This document shows positions 41,915 to 55,585 of a DNA stretch of 64,000 nt, in pieces. The stretch is taken from assembly GCA_027886185.1 (NCBI GenBank), contig WOAB01000317.1:1054001-1118000 (forward strand). Reading direction: 5' to 3'. A model generated the notes under the pieces. The model saw nothing but the letters and a program-made list of their open reading frames with translations. It was not told the DNA's origin and made no database searches. The translations under genes and the position numbers were made by a program. How positions within the stretch are numbered: position 1 is the stretch's first letter; every line of letters starts with the position of its first letter. The DNA is from Rheum nobile. Taxonomy: Eukaryota > Streptophyta > Magnoliopsida > Caryophyllales > Polygonaceae.

Positions 41915-43280
41915 TTTGTATGGGCGTGAGATGACATATGACAAAAGGTATAACATTTTTTTCACCATTTTCAGTGTAGACATTCCGCATGCGTATCAGA
42001 CATATATGAGATGGATCGAGTATAAAAGAAGGGAAGATGACGAGAGGCATATACCATATGCGAATGTTAAGTGGGCTAAACGATAAATGTTGACATCATC
42101 ACATGGGCGTGGTGTGTGATTTCATGGGGTTTGTTTAGTGAGCCTTAAACATCCAACACCGGCCCCTCGAAGGTGGCGGGAGACAGGCCGCATGGGATTC
42201 GATGACCTCCTTCCAAAGTATCTCCTTGAGAATCTTCTTATCTCCCAAAGGCATTATACTATACAAACTCCCTGCACTTTGTCACACTTTCCATGTTACC
42301 CCTTCTTTTCTTTTTCTACCTTATCTTATCTCTATTTTCTTCTTCTTTGGTTGGTAAAGTTTCGGTCAAAGCAAACCGCGAACGCCACAAAGTAACACGA
42401 TATCACCGGAATAATTCTATTTCTAATTAAAAATCTTATGAATCTCCTATTAGGAAAATGTTCAAGTATAGATCAAATACAGGTAGTGTAAATATGCAGG
42501 CCGATTTTGGGTTCTACGCAAACTGCTATAAGATTTATAGGTTTGTGGCCCCGTTTGGGGAAAGAATTTCCGGTTCTGGATCTCATGATATCGACAGAAA
42601 GCATGGGTATGGTGTTCTGTTTTAGCCTTTACCGGCAAGATTTGGGTTCAAAAATAGGCTTGATCTTCCTCTTGTATTTGTATATTTTGCGACTTTTGTC
42701 CAGTTAAAGCCGACTCCAAACTTGATTCTTTTATCTGCAGAATAATCCTTGTACAACTGCATACCCTGGGAATAGCAGCAAAATGACATCATAAATGGGA
42801 AATGAACATTCTATCCATACTGAATAGGAAGTGAACAAGGAAGCACCAGAGGATTCCATGTAAAAGGAACATTTTTCCATTCATTTCATTCCATTTGCAT
42901 GCCTGTGTATTTCAACAAAATCGGAGCAACCCACAAAAGGCAATAATACATTAGACCTTATTTCCCACTCCTCTTTTAACTTTTAAGTGCAGACTTACAT
43001 TTAGCAACATCTTCTCCAATGAGAATCAGCGTGAAGAGAAGCTTTGCTTCTGGTGTGTCTCAAAGTATTCTATTTATCAAAATAAATCAACAAAATCACC
43101 TGTACATCAATCAATGGCACAAAAACTTGATCCTGACCTTTGTGACGAGGAGCCAGGGTCATTCAACATGTAATGAGAGATCCGAAGCTTCTCTTCATTG
43201 CAGTTTAAAGGAACCAATAATAAGCCGAGCTCCTCTAACGCCACTGTCATATCTGCACAACAAAGGTGTCGGTTTCATTT
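41915..43280. other. Intergenic region and SEC16 3' UTR
   Basis: 41915-42700 shows only short frames with no recognised family. The SEC16 3' UTR should occupy part of 42700-43280 on the minus strand. No transposon borders were found. Confidence 0.5.
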
Positions 43281-46200
43281 TCAAAGCTCCACATCCTGGA
43301 GATCTTCTGCAGCATTTCCTGGAAACTGTCCATTTGGCATGTAGGGAGGATGATGACCTAAAGCCTCTCCAAGAGGTTGGGGCTCCACATTGTTAGAATG
43401 TGCCAGGACGTCTGCATAGTTTGCTCCGCTCCATGATGCTGTACGCCGTGAATTTTGGAGGGGAGAACTGTTTCTATTCGGTACCATTCCCTTGTTGTTG
43501 GTCACCAAGTTGTCCTGACTTGGATACCGTTGCATTTGTATTGAGGGTGCAGTCATGTGTGGTTCTAGTGGCATTTGTGGAAAGGAGTTGTTGTGGTCAT
43601 TCGAAGCGATCTCTCCCATGAAAGCTTCGGATTTGCTTTCACTGACTTGGGAGATTTGTTCTCCAGCAGGCGCTGGAGTCGGAACAAAGAATTTGGCATT
43701 ACTAAAGCCAGCAGGTTTAGCAGCCGGAAGAGAAGGCGATTGGAATGAGTTTGCTGCAGCCCCACCACCACCTTTATTAAAGGTGTCAACATATCTGCAC
43801 AAAATCAAAATTCCAAATCAGTGTCTCTTGAGTCTACTGAAAATGCAAATCACTTTGTTAGTGTACGTTCTTGTATGCATGTTCGTTAGATGAGAGAGAG
43901 TAAGAGGGTGGTCTGGTAATGATCCATGTGAGAAGTGAGATATGGCAAGTCTTGGACAAATGACGTCATGAGCCTTAATCAACGTACCTAGCACGAACAC
44001 CCATCCGTGCACGAGAGGAATACTGATTTGTAGCAGGAGAGATTGGTGGCATCACAGAACTCCTTTCAGCAGGATCGGGGCTTTTAAATTGTAGTTCAGC
44101 ATTTCCATGTAGTGCAGCATATGTAGCACCATGAGCCATGTGCTGATCTGGAATTCCATTAGTAAAAGCAGCTGTAGTTGGTGGCGGGGCCAAGGCTGGT
44201 TCCTCAGCTGGAGGTGCAGCACCTTCTTCAACCCACCGCTTAAGCTTTTCATCATAATAAAACTTGTTTGTCTCGCCCAACTTAGCCTAGTATAGAATAT
44301 GGAAAATTGTAAATTATCATGAAATAGGAAATGCTGTCCTATAAACTTTTAGGGAACTAATAAATGGAAAGACAAATCAACTGTGAGCAATCAAATTTAA
44401 TTCACTCGTGAAATAGAAGAAATGCAGCATTTACCTGACGGTCTGATCCAGAACGTAGGACTAGACCAACAGTCTTCTGGAAGATCTGTGAGCTAAATCG
44501 ACCTAAACGAGATGGAGCAGCAGTGCTTCCTCTGTTATCCTGTGAACTGGAGGAGGTTGACTTGTCAGGAGAACGCACCTGCAAAGATCCATACACATAA
44601 TCAATCACAAGCAAACACAAAGAAGTTATAGTTAAACCATATCTTCTTTACCAGTGATGGCACGCCAATTAGAGATACATAATTCAAAGCACACTTTTTG
44701 TCACCATGCAACAAATGCCAGAGGAGGCACAATGTTGAAACCTTAAGTAAGAATATCAAGGAAAGAACTAGTGATGAATGGTAGAAAAACCAACAACATC
44801 AAGCCTTAATCATTTAGTGCCATGCAGAGATAACAAGATAGTAGCCAAAGTAATAAACCACTATTACATATTGCATTAAATATATCCATGTGTTTTACAG
44901 AAATAACTTATTTTTATCTCAAACTAACGTGTCAATCTGGGAAGAGACATAATCTTCAAACTTTTCATATTTCAGACATGGAGATATTATATCGCAAAAT
45001 GGAACCAATTACTTCATCATGGTCTCTTCAGCTTTCAATCAGTACAAAGAGACTGCTAGAAACTACTATTCTTTTGAGCAATTACAGAACTGAACAGATT
45101 GTATCATTTGCTTGACGACCCTTCACAAAATCAAAGCGGGGTAAACAAATTGGAACTCTACTTTTGTCTACCTCAAGAATAGTGTACCTTTCTACCAATG
45201 TCCGGTTCTGAAATGCTGCGGTTATGCAATTTTCGGTTGCTGCTACCTGACCATTCATTTATAGGCTCCACTGATGCTGAAGAAGTCAAAGAAGACATGG
45301 CCATTGTGGATTGACTGGCAGATACCCTATTGCCTCTTGATTGATAATCATTCTCATTGTGCTGGCCATTACTTAAGGATGCAGATGGTGCAGTTGGAGG
45401 AAGTCCAACAACGCGCTGGGCTGTACTGTCAAAGAAGTTCAGTAATTTACCAACCAGTTTCGCTGGAGCCAAATTCGCAGTATGTCCCCCCTGTAAATTG
45501 TGCATCCACAGTTCAATATTTATAATAACAATGAAAAAATAAATCACAAAGACGCCCCTTGTGTTTTATAGATATAACTACCTGCTGGTTAATTTTGATC
45601 CGCTCCTCAAGAGATGAGACCAAATTTCTCCATGCATCCACTTCTGGCGCTCTTCCAGTTTTCAGAGACTTCAAAATAGCTTGACAGTACCTAAGAAATG
45701 TGATTATGTTCTCATTAGGACACTGTTCAGAATAGTGAAATATCTAATGAAATGAGAGCCAGAACACTTACTTCAAAGAATCTGACAGCTTTCCAACTTC
45801 AGCCAGCATATGAGCATATACTAGCTTATACGGCTGGAAAGGTAGCAGGCTAAACTGAGAATTTCCAAGCACCTTTGAATACTCGAATAACTCGGTCCTC
45901 TATTCCAGTTGCCAAAAGACAAGTCAGAGATGCCATTACATATAAAAAATCAACAAAAGAAGCATCTGGAATTATCAAGATCTAGGAGAGAGGTGGTCCT
46001 TACGGCTCACTCTCAGTTATACCTATAGTTTTCCACTTGTTTTTTTTCAATTTTCTAGTTAAGTATATGAGACTGATCTCCATGATAAATACCAAGAAAC
46101 ACCTTCATTCATACATAGTGAAGTAAACATAAGCACCTGTATAGCCTCTGGTGTGGCAAAAGTTCTTGGATTTTTCCAATGATCTGCACCAATGAGACAA

Positions 46201-49200
46201 AGTCTTGCACTATCTGAATATGGCTCAATGTTCATTTCAGCAATCAGATAACAAATATGGGCTGAGATGACCTGAAAAAAGTATTCAACGTAAGAATGAA
46301 GAAAGTCGATTAAGAGTGGAGCCGAATACAAATCTGCAATAGTCATAATTCATAAGACAAGTTAAAGGAACAAACGAAAGCACGATATTTTTTATATTTG
46401 GATTTACTGAACTTTTAACAGCAAATCTGTCTTGAATTAACCTAACAATATATTGTGTTAAGTCTAGCACATACACAGCTTCTTGTCTCCGGAAGTTGGA
46501 CCAAAATGCTTTTTCCCTATTAAGTGAAAAGGTCATCTTTTTCTCTTACGGAAAGAGAGAAGTTGGACAAAAATGCTCTTGCCCTATTAAGTTAAAGGGG
46601 TAATGTTTTTCTCTTGGATGCCTTACTGTGCATCCAACCCTTCCCATCAACCTTCAAATATTTATTCTTTCCCTCACTAAGCAAACAAAAGATATCAAAC
46701 ATCATTATGCTATAAAAGTATTTTTTTTACAAAAAAACTTTTGATTAATATATCTAACAAACACACTCTAATTCTTCAAAGAGTTGGATGTTTAGAAGGA
46801 ACCATGAATACCATACCTCACTTCTCTCTTTCCATAAGCAATCTCCTAGATGAGTGATGACAAGCTCATCACCTTTGGTTCTGTTGGCTGTTATAATGGC
46901 GAGATTCTCTTCCCAATTATCCAGCATGCTATTAGATCCCGTCTGTAATACACAGCAAAGCAGAGACTTCATATGGGGAAAAGAAAGCAAGGAGAGAAGA
47001 AACTATGGTTGCAACATTTAGTGTATTCAGAATTTTCCTATATAATTCAAATATAACAAATATTTTGCATTATTGCTATAGACAGACTACAGTAAATTTG
47101 ACTTGGTATCAATCAGCTAATATCTATATTGACTGTAACATATAATTCAATTGTCATAGCATTTTATAACTTTGAAATATTAAATTAGAGTTAGCTCAAC
47201 GTCTGAAGATCTCTGCCTAGTGGGATCAAATCAATCAGCATACCAGAGAAGCAAATTAAGAGATCATTCATGCAAATGAAACTAAAGTGATCAAATACCT
47301 GTGCCGCCTGAGATACATTTAACGAACTTGAATGATTATTGTTCGTTGTTGAATTGGAGAAAACTTCAGCAGGTTGCCCTGCTATTAGAAGGCACAAGGT
47401 CCTCAACGGGCACCCTGATACTAACTGGTTTATAGCCATTTGCTTCACGGTTTCACTATAGAACTGCATGCATTAGTTATAACAAAACATGTCATGCAAC
47501 TACAAACACAACAATATTGTCCAACACCAAGTTTCTTCAACTTGATGAAGATACAATCAATTAATGCACCAAGAAGACAAAATTTTCCATTTATTACCAT
47601 GTCACCTAGTTGAGCAGCAATCACAATAGCTGGCCCCCATAGTTGACCTTCTTGAGCACATTGCAAGGCCTCCATCCTTCTACCAGTTACAAGAAGCTTC
47701 TCAACATCAAGAGCTGTGGCCTGAAACAAAAAATTGAGGTAAGCACACCTTTACTCTGAAATCTATTACATATGAGAATACTAAAAATAAATGAGACCAT
47801 ATGATGGCATACCTGGACTTGTTCGGCAGAAGGCAAGGTCTGCAAGCAGCTCATAAGAGCACCATATTGTGTAAACTGCATGCTGTTCCCTTTGGCAGAT
47901 GCAAACAGTTTTGCCAAGGCTGACTCAGGACAATCACTTTCCTAAGCAAGGTAAGACGCAGATTCAATTATTTGTACAATTAAAGCACTTGACTATTCAT
48001 GAAAAGAATACCAGTAAACATAACAAAAATTTCCAGATATTAATGTGCCTGCTGCGCAGACTGAATTACTCTTAATTATTTAAACACACAACCCACGAAA
48101 ATAGGTATGGTTGCTTAGTATTAAGAAAACAGAGTAAATCTCTTAAATACATGCAAGTACAGAAATAGCAAAGGCATCTCCAATTAATCACCAGCAAGAG
48201 ACCAGAATGGAAATAGAGATCCAAGTCCCACCAGTAATATGAGCCCAAAGTGAGGCTAAGTAAACAATCCTTTCACCAACTGATGCATGGAAAGAAAAGA
48301 AAGAAAAAGAAGATCCCAGTCCTGCTTGGATAAGCTACATGAGCTCAAAGTGAGGCTGAGTAAGTGCTTCTAAGTTTTGAACACTTGACCAAAACCGAAC
48401 TAGACAAAGGAAAGTTCAACTGTTCTACCTTCAGTGAATGATCTGTGCCAAAAGGAGTTCGCAACTTCCCATAATATTGACATGCAATTTTCAACAAAGA
48501 GAAAAGCACCCTTGTAACGTCAGCTTTTGCAAAATTGGTCTCCTCAATTCCACTATTTGCAACCCTGTCATCGATCCATTTGTTCAGTTCTTTGTTTCCA
48601 ACATTACCAGAAACCAAGGGGCCAGGGAAAGACTGGTGGCACAGAGCATGGAAGTAATCACTACCAGCAGCTCCCACATCCATACCATCCCTTTTAGGAG
48701 TCACAACTTCCATCAAGTTGAGAACATTAACCACAGGTCCTGCCGAGTCCTTCACAGCAAATTAACATAAATTGAGTCCACCAACATTAGAATGCAAAAC
48801 AAACACATGATGGTTATTTTACCATCTATTTATAGCAAAAGGCATAGTAGAGGTGATATCAAATTTGAATTTTGAACATCAATAAGTCGAGAAAACCAAA
48901 GTTTCAACCTGGATTCCATATGATGATTTTGCAGCAGAAACGTGGTCCTTCATCACTATGAGTTTCCCGCCAAATCCAAAAGCAATGAGCGCATGCGGAG
49001 GACGTCCATCAGGTGACCTCCCCTCAGCAGGAGTAGAAGGGATTTGAGAATCCCTCACAAGTGGTTGGTTTGGCAAATTCGAAAAATCCGCACCATAAAA
49101 GGGAGTAGGGGAGAATTGCGGCTGGTAATTAAATCCCTTATTGTGATCGTTTTGATTTGTGGCTAAATTTTGAGCTGGAACAAAGCTTTGAAACCCAGAA

Positions 49201-50831
49201 GTTCCATTGCTTCCATCAAATCCTTGACTAGTATGATCAGAGAAGGTCGCAGCAGTAGATGCCATGAGAGATTTCCTACTGTTTGTTGAGTCGTTTACAT
49301 GACTGCTTTGGTCTGGAGCAAAACTTTGAAACCCATAAATACCATTACTTCCATCAAATCCCTGACTACTGTCAAAGTTTACAGAACTAGGCACCATGAA
49401 ACCAGAGTTGTCTACAGAGCCCTCTGCATGACCACTCTGCACATGACCATTCATTGGCAGAGTCTGTGCACTTAAATCAACATGTTGCATCTTGGAGAGC
49501 GACTGATATTTCCATAAATTTGTAGTTTGGTCACTGTTATCATTCAAAGAACCACCCCAATCCACAGCTTGGTTTTGATCATGACCGTGTTGTCCATAAC
49601 TAACATTATTATCCTGATAATGAACTATTGCATCACTTCCATTTTGCAGCAGTTGACTTTGATCCAGACTCTGTAACTGATTGATGGATGCAGTATATGA
49701 TTCCAATGACCTCCATTCTTGAGCAACTGTATCATAATACCAACCAGGGTATAGTGGGTCAAAAATCATGTTTGGAGGATACTCATGAGTCTCACCAGAG
49801 GTCTGATTCCAGTAAGCCACATTTTCACTTGAACCTCCTTGAATAACATTTCCTACAGCAGACGGAGTTGTCTGCTGCATATGATAGGCACTAGATTGTT
49901 GCTCTGCAACATTTACTTCATCTGCGGACTGAGAAATGACACTGCCATTCTCCTGGTCATGTCCAATTAAATTAGAGCTATCCACTGGATGCCACTGCCC
50001 AGTATTTGGGTCATATTTCCAGCCTGGATACAGGCTCTCCCAGTACTCAATACTGTTTACATCCTGCACTTCTGAGGTATTCTCGGTATATGTAAGACCG
50101 TCTTGATTCTGTCCATGTGCTGCATAACTGTCATTTTCAGTATAAACACCATTACTTAGATTCTCACCGGTTTGCACATAGCTACTCAAACTAGGATTCT
50201 CAGCAGCAGTGAATGAAACGCCGTTAATACCACCTGATCCAAAAGCAGGATTCTCGACCACTTCTCCAAAAGAGTCTTCAATGTTACCTTCGATACCACC
50301 GAAGATATCTGATCCAAAAGGAGAACTTTCAGCCACTTCTCCAAAAGAGTTAAAGACATCCCATTGAACCTCTTTAACCCCTCCAGTCACATTTCTTTCA
50401 GCTGAGACTTCTGAATCTCCAGTCACATTTCCTTCACCCAAGACCTTTGAATCCAAATCCAATGCACCATCTACGCCCTCCATGTTACTGTCAGGCTCAT
50501 CTGTACCCTGACTTCTATCTTCTTTGGATGATTCAATAACAGCAGGCTCAGGAGCTATGTTATCACTGTCTGGATGAACAAGACAAGAGGCAACATCTTC
50601 TTTGACACAATTTTCGCTAATTGCACCTTCAAATCCACCAAAACTGTCTAAAACATCTTCAGACGTCCCAACTTCCCCAATCCTGAGCTTTTCAAAGGCA
50701 AGCACATCATCAGATTCCAGATGCTCCTCAAAAGTTAGGCCAGATCCAGAAGCATCGCCTTCGTCTTCAACCAATTTATCAAAAAAATCCTCATCCGTCT
50801 GATCCTCCACCGGGAATGGAGGAGACGCCAT
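43281..50831 (-). CDS. SEC16: COPII coat assembly protein SEC16
   Basis: Thirteen coding exons on the minus strand: 48909-50831, 48429-48749, 47813-47941, 47598-47720, 47299-47463, 46817-46942, 46137-46271, 45772-45899, 45582-45690, 45188-45490, 44435-44578, 43988-44286 and 43281-43794. They sum to 4,419 bp and give 1,472 aa in frame. Residues 1-641 are an acidic, Gln/Ser-rich disordered region with two YPGW repeats (YPGWKYDPNTGQW about 270, YPGWYYD about 360). The central helical domain (about 615-1050: HALIAFGFGGKL, FHALCHQSFPGPL, PRTFATPEAIQ) binds SEC13 at ER exit sites. The C-terminal part has the conserved FYYDEKLKRWVEEGA motif and a Pro-rich tail. SEC16 organises COPII budding from the ER. 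Length compares with about 1,350 aa in Arabidopsis. Start: MASPPFPVEDQTDEDFFDKL is the conserved N-terminus. A 5'-UTR intron probably lies between about 50960 and 51190. Confidence 0.95.
46494..46615. repeat. Tandem duplication in a SEC16 intron
   Basis: Two copies of about 55 bp, each with AGTTGGACNAAAATGCT, CCCTATTAAGT and TTTTTCTCTT, start at about 46494 and 46561. They lie in the intron between the 46817-46942 and 46137-46271 exons and do not affect coding. Confidence 0.75.
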
Positions 50832-52010
50832 TCCAATCAACCCTTAGCCCGTCCAATCAATCCCCAAACTCAGATCCGAGTCCCCTACTTACACTGTTTT
50901 CATCCCGCAAATGAACAAAACCAAGCTAAGCTCTAATTTCTCAATAAGAAGCCCTCAAATCCAGCACCTGAAACACAAGAGAGAGGTAACTCAGAGCATA
51001 ATTCTTGCAATTGGAAGCTATAACATGCAGATCTAGGGTTTATTCACGATTTAATGCCAGATACCGAACAAATCTGCAGGCAAAGAGGGGCGAATATCAA
51101 AAAACGCGAAACAAAACCAAATCGGAGTTGAAAGCTATAAGCATGGCGGACGAAATTGCAATTGACTAATGACATATTAAACCGCTTACCGATCAGAGAA
51201 CCGGATCTGCAAAAATGCTCAGATAGAGATAGAGAGAGAAGAAGATAAACGTGGAGCGAAGGAAGGAGGAGGACAAAACAAGAATTTTGCGTTCAGCCGA
51301 CAGATCACCGCTCGGCAACCACCACCAGAGAGATTTGAAGAAATTTTGTTATATTCACCAGTCTCTTCAACACGTAAAACTTTCGCCCCTCTTCGAATCT
51401 ACCTCTTTTCTTTTTTTCTTTTTCCTTTTTATTTCTTTCTATTTTTACATCCACGTGATCAACCAACTCATAAGTCCAATGCTTGTTTCCCAATTGCATA
51501 TCATTACTGTTAAGAATTAAAATTCCATAAAACAAAACACATGGAGAAAATTGCGTAGAAAAAAAAAGACATGACAGAAATATTTTTGTTTTCTATGGGT
51601 TTGAAGAAGAAGAAGAAAACTCAGTTATGTCGTAAATGAATACCTAGACGGTTGAGTAGAAGTTAGAGCAAAAAAAGTCTGCCTAATCGACATTAATAAT
51701 CACGACATTTTTTTTCTCAATTTCTTTGTTTTTTTTCAGTATCATCATGACACCATGAATTGACTTAATAGGTTAAAGTTTAAAAAATTAATCACGATTT
51801 TATCATAAATATTGTAGCTATTCACTCAGCATTTATGTTAATAGTCTTTTTTCAAGACAAAAATAACAAACAAAAAATCTTACTTATTATACATAGATTG
51901 ATAGTTGCTTACAAATATGGGTTGACTAATATAATACAATAAGAACGCTTCGTTTAGAATAAATTACTTGCTACTTTGCTAGTGATATTTGAGCTATAAT
52001 CTATTATATA
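50832..52010. other. SEC16 5' UTR, promoter and AT-rich flank
   Basis: The SEC16 leader and its likely intron lie at about 50832-51260, with a purine-rich AGAGATAGAGAGAGAAGAAG stretch near 51220-51245. Beyond about 51540 the sequence is AT-rich with no recognised gene. Confidence 0.5.
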
Positions 52011-53623
52011 TCTACTATATAATTATTAAAGCAGAATATCGAATACGTCACATGATATTTCGAAAATGAATCAAATCTCTCTGCTATCACGTGACATTAC
52101 TATATTAAATTTGTCACGTGTCAAGTTCTCATATTTTATTTATTTTTTTCAAAAATCTAATAAATCAAAGAAAATCAATTCACTATCTATATTAGCCAGA
52201 TATATATATAATATGAATATTTTTTATTACTCTAATCTTTTCAAAAATGTAGCAAATAATATTCTCAGCCATATATTTTTTATACGTAATCTATATCTAT
52301 ATATATGCACAGGCATATTACATACTATACTAAAATAAGCCTATAATATTTTTATAATCATTTCTTTGCATAATGTAAAACAAAATATTACATTCTATGC
52401 ATATTTTTATTCTATGCAATATATTTCTAATGCATTAAAATAATTATGCAATATTTTTAACATCAATTATTTGCAAATTAAAAGTTGAATAATGTAGTAT
52501 ATCTCCTCCTTGCACATTATAATTATATAGTAGCATATCATATAATTTCAACCCAAATCTATATATAATTGATATGGAAAGAAATTGTTAATAATATCAT
52601 TCATTGAATGTCAATAGGAGACTAACTAAGGAAAAAATCTCAATAAGTCTAACCAAAATTTTAATCTTGATTTTGTTACACATTTTTGCTGAAATATTAA
52701 CAAATAAATATTAGTAAATTCATTTTACTATATATATATACTAAACAAAATCTTACTATGTCATATGTCATCCCCACAATGAAACTATCACATGTCATTT
52801 TTTTAGAATTTTACTTTTTAAAATATAAATTTATAAATAAAAGATTTATCATAGATCTAGACTAATTTCTAATTTAGATACAAATTAATCACACAAATGA
52901 TCTAATCACTTCCTAATTTACATACAATTTTCTAATTTTGATACCAATTAATCACATAAATAAACAAATTACTTCATACTTTACACACAAATCAATAACA
53001 AAGATTATCAATACAAAACATGCACAACAATCTACTATATAATCTACTAAACCAAAACTATTTTATGTCACATGACACTCTCTACCAAGCCTATAAATTT
53101 CTTATGTCACATGGCACACTCATATTTATTTTGCTACATGGCATTTTCTCAATTTTTTATTTTTTCAAAAATTCAATATAATAATTATATATAAAATCTT
53201 TATCTTATTTCAAAATTCAATACTTTATTATTCGTTTCCAATTTTAAGCCTTAGGAAAATCTTTATGATTTCATTGGATATGATTTAATATAGCTTGATG
53301 TAATACTTTATTTTATTAATTCACTTAAAAATTATATCAGATTATTAATTGATTATTACAACAAAATTTAAAATCAAATACTATAAATTTACAATTAATC
53401 TATTATATATAATATATCTATTAAAACAAAACTTCTCTATTAATTAATTATTAATAGATATTTTTTTATCGTATTTATCTTATTTTCATTTATATTGTCA
53501 CTAATTAAATATGTTTTTTATTTATTTAATATTTTTAAATGTGAAATTGATATATTTTTAATAATTAAAAAATATCAATATAAAATTTACGTAAACCCGT
53601 GCATAGCCGGAAAACTAAGCTAG
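52011..53623 (+). mobile_element. Helitron-like non-autonomous element cluster
   Basis: It starts TCTACTATATAATTATTAAAG after an A and ends CTAG before a T, as Helitrons do. The 3' end has the degenerate hairpin segment AAACCCGTGCATAGC just before AACTAAGCTAG (53620-53623 = CTAG). Additional 5'-end-like starts occur at 53031 (TCTACTATATAATCTAC) and 53399 (TCTATTATATATAATA). A related ACTATATATATAC stretch lies near 52729. The interior is AT-rich and has no helicase gene. Confidence 0.65.
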
Positions 53624-53893
53624 TGTTTATCTAAAATACAGTAACTAATTTCTTGAGCTTTATTCCCGATTGTTAATGTTTGGAGTTCTTCATAGATGGA
53701 CAATACATCTTATAAATTCCTCAAAAACACTATAAATGTTTAGAATTTTGGGGATTATTTTTTGTCATAATCAGTTGGTTTGAACTCGATACTAAATTAA
53801 GGGGATTATTATTATAACCTCCTTAGAATTTACAACATGTATGTATAGTTCGACCATTGTTCCCTATTTATAAGGTTCAAATATATCTTACGA
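53624..53893. other. AT-rich spacer between small transposons
   Basis: No gene or element boundary is seen in this 270-bp spacer. Confidence 0.5.
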
Positions 53894-54073
53894 TTTTTCT
53901 AGTGTGTGCCCATGGACACATGCTAACAAGCTTAAATAGAAAATTTATCTTTAAAATATTTCATAATAAAGAATTGATAAACCCTTAGCAAACAAGATTA
54001 AACTAGTGGTTAACTAAATAATTGCCAAAAAATGAGTTCTTAGAGTGTGCCCATGGGCACACACTAGAAAAAA
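53894..54073. mobile_element. Short MITE with TGTGCCCATGG inverted ends, copy 1
   Basis: The left end TTTTTCTAGTGTGTGCCCATGG is mirrored at the right by CCATGGGCACACACTAGAAAAA, with a core of about 130 bp. The ends also contain the internal palindrome TGTGCCCATGGGCACA. No certain target duplication was found. Confidence 0.7.
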
Positions 54074-54927
54074 CCTATATACGCACTATTCATCCATGCT
54101 AATATAAAATAAGTTAGATTGGATTATTTGTATCTTATAATTTCTATATTTGACAAAATCTTCTTTTCCCACAATTATTTTTATAGTCTTTAAAACAAAC
54201 AATAGGTCCTCTAACAAACAAGTTTGTTCCTAAATCATCTCATTCATCCTTTTCCATCTAAAATAAATTTACATTGCTCGTTGTTAAAATTTGACATACA
54301 TTGGCTCATTTTAGGATCCTGCACCAAACATCGAATAAGCCATTGATCTTGAACACTAGGATTAGGAGACCGATAATATGCAACACAGTTATAAATAGAT
54401 CTGAGCAAACTCGGATCTGAGACAGACTTTGATCATAAGTCTAGACATTCGGGTCGAATTCGGGTTGAGTCATGAAAATAGAATGGGAAGGGTGCTCGGA
54501 TCCGCCCAAGTAGTCACCGGGTTCCATATAGACCATAAGACACGGAAATATTTGTAAAAGACCACAAATTTGTCCAACAAAATGCACAATACCATAAAAA
54601 AAGTTGTTAATATATAACAATACAAGTTGCTCAATACCGCTGATTAAAAGACATAAAAACCATGATATTAACATAATAGTGTACACAAATCATCGACATT
54701 CATAACAAAATCCATCCCACAAAATAACACCACATAAACGGGCATTCCAAAATAACACATCATGGAAACGAAGATGCATAAAATATTTGATTAGAGTAAG
54801 TCTATTTATATTAATATATAATTCTATAAATTACATTTGATAGGAGTATATAAATATAAATATTTTATTTATATTGAAAAATTAATTAGGGCTTCTGGAC
54901 GGGCTATATGCGCTAAATTATTATGGA
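54074..54927. other. AT-rich intergenic stretch
   Basis: No gene is recognised. Minor frames do not match known families. Confidence 0.5.
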
Positions 54928-55530
54928 TTTTTCTAATGTGTGCCCATGGACTAGACCTGTCAAAAACCGACCCAACCCGAAAACCCGACCTGACCCGAAA
55001 GGACCCGAACCCGAACGTCACTGGGTCAAGAAGGACCCGAACCCGAAGGACCCAAACCCGACTTGACCCGAACGCAAATTCGAGCTCGCGGGTCCCCTTT
55101 ATTTTGTATATTTTATTTCATTTATATTAAATATTTTAATATACTTTATTAAATAATAATATAATATTAATTATATTATTATAATTATGTTATTAAAGTT
55201 AAAAATCATAATAATAATCATAAAAAAAGACATGTTCGACCCGTCGGGTCAACCCGAACCCGCCCGACCCAAAAATTTTACCAACCCGATCGACCCGAAC
55301 CCGATTTGACCTGAACCCGACATGACCCGAACCCGAACCCGACCAACCCGACCCAGTTGACAGGTCTACCATGGACACACAATAAAAAACTCATATTTAG
55401 TAATAATTTCTTTTAGCCATTAATTTAATTTTTTTTCCTAAGGGTTTACCCCTTCTACTTTAGAAAATATTTTGGAAAAAAAATTCAAATTTGGACTCTT
55501 AACATGTGCCCATTGGCACACATTAGACAA
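54928..55530. mobile_element. Short MITE with TGTGCCCATGG inverted ends, copy 2, split by a hAT MITE
   Basis: The left end TTTTTCTAATGTGTGCCCATGG and the right end CCCATTGGCACACATTAGACAA match copy 1 at 53894. The hAT MITE 54952-55368 sits inside the left inverted repeat and duplicated CCATGGAC there. Without the insertion the element would be about 180 bp, the same as copy 1. Confidence 0.7.
54952..55368. mobile_element. hAT-type MITE, ACCCGAACCCGA-rich (417 bp)
   Basis: Terminal inverted repeats TAGACCTGTCAA and TTGACAGGTCTA are perfect. The flanks are a perfect 8-bp duplication CCATGGAC (54944-54951 and 55369-55376). Both ends consist of many GACCCGAACCCGA-like units around an AT-rich core. 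It is a relative of the 26903-27305 element in its ends and layout, but the internal repeat differs. No coding capacity. Confidence 0.93.
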
Positions 55531-55585
55531 ATCGAATTATTATTAGTGTTTGTATCCCCTCGCATAAACAAACGGATCAGACTAA

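Noticed and set aside
42138..42707. Short frames between the copia element and SEC16
   Set aside because: No recognisable domain, no matching splice pattern and no similarity to neighbouring transposons by eye.
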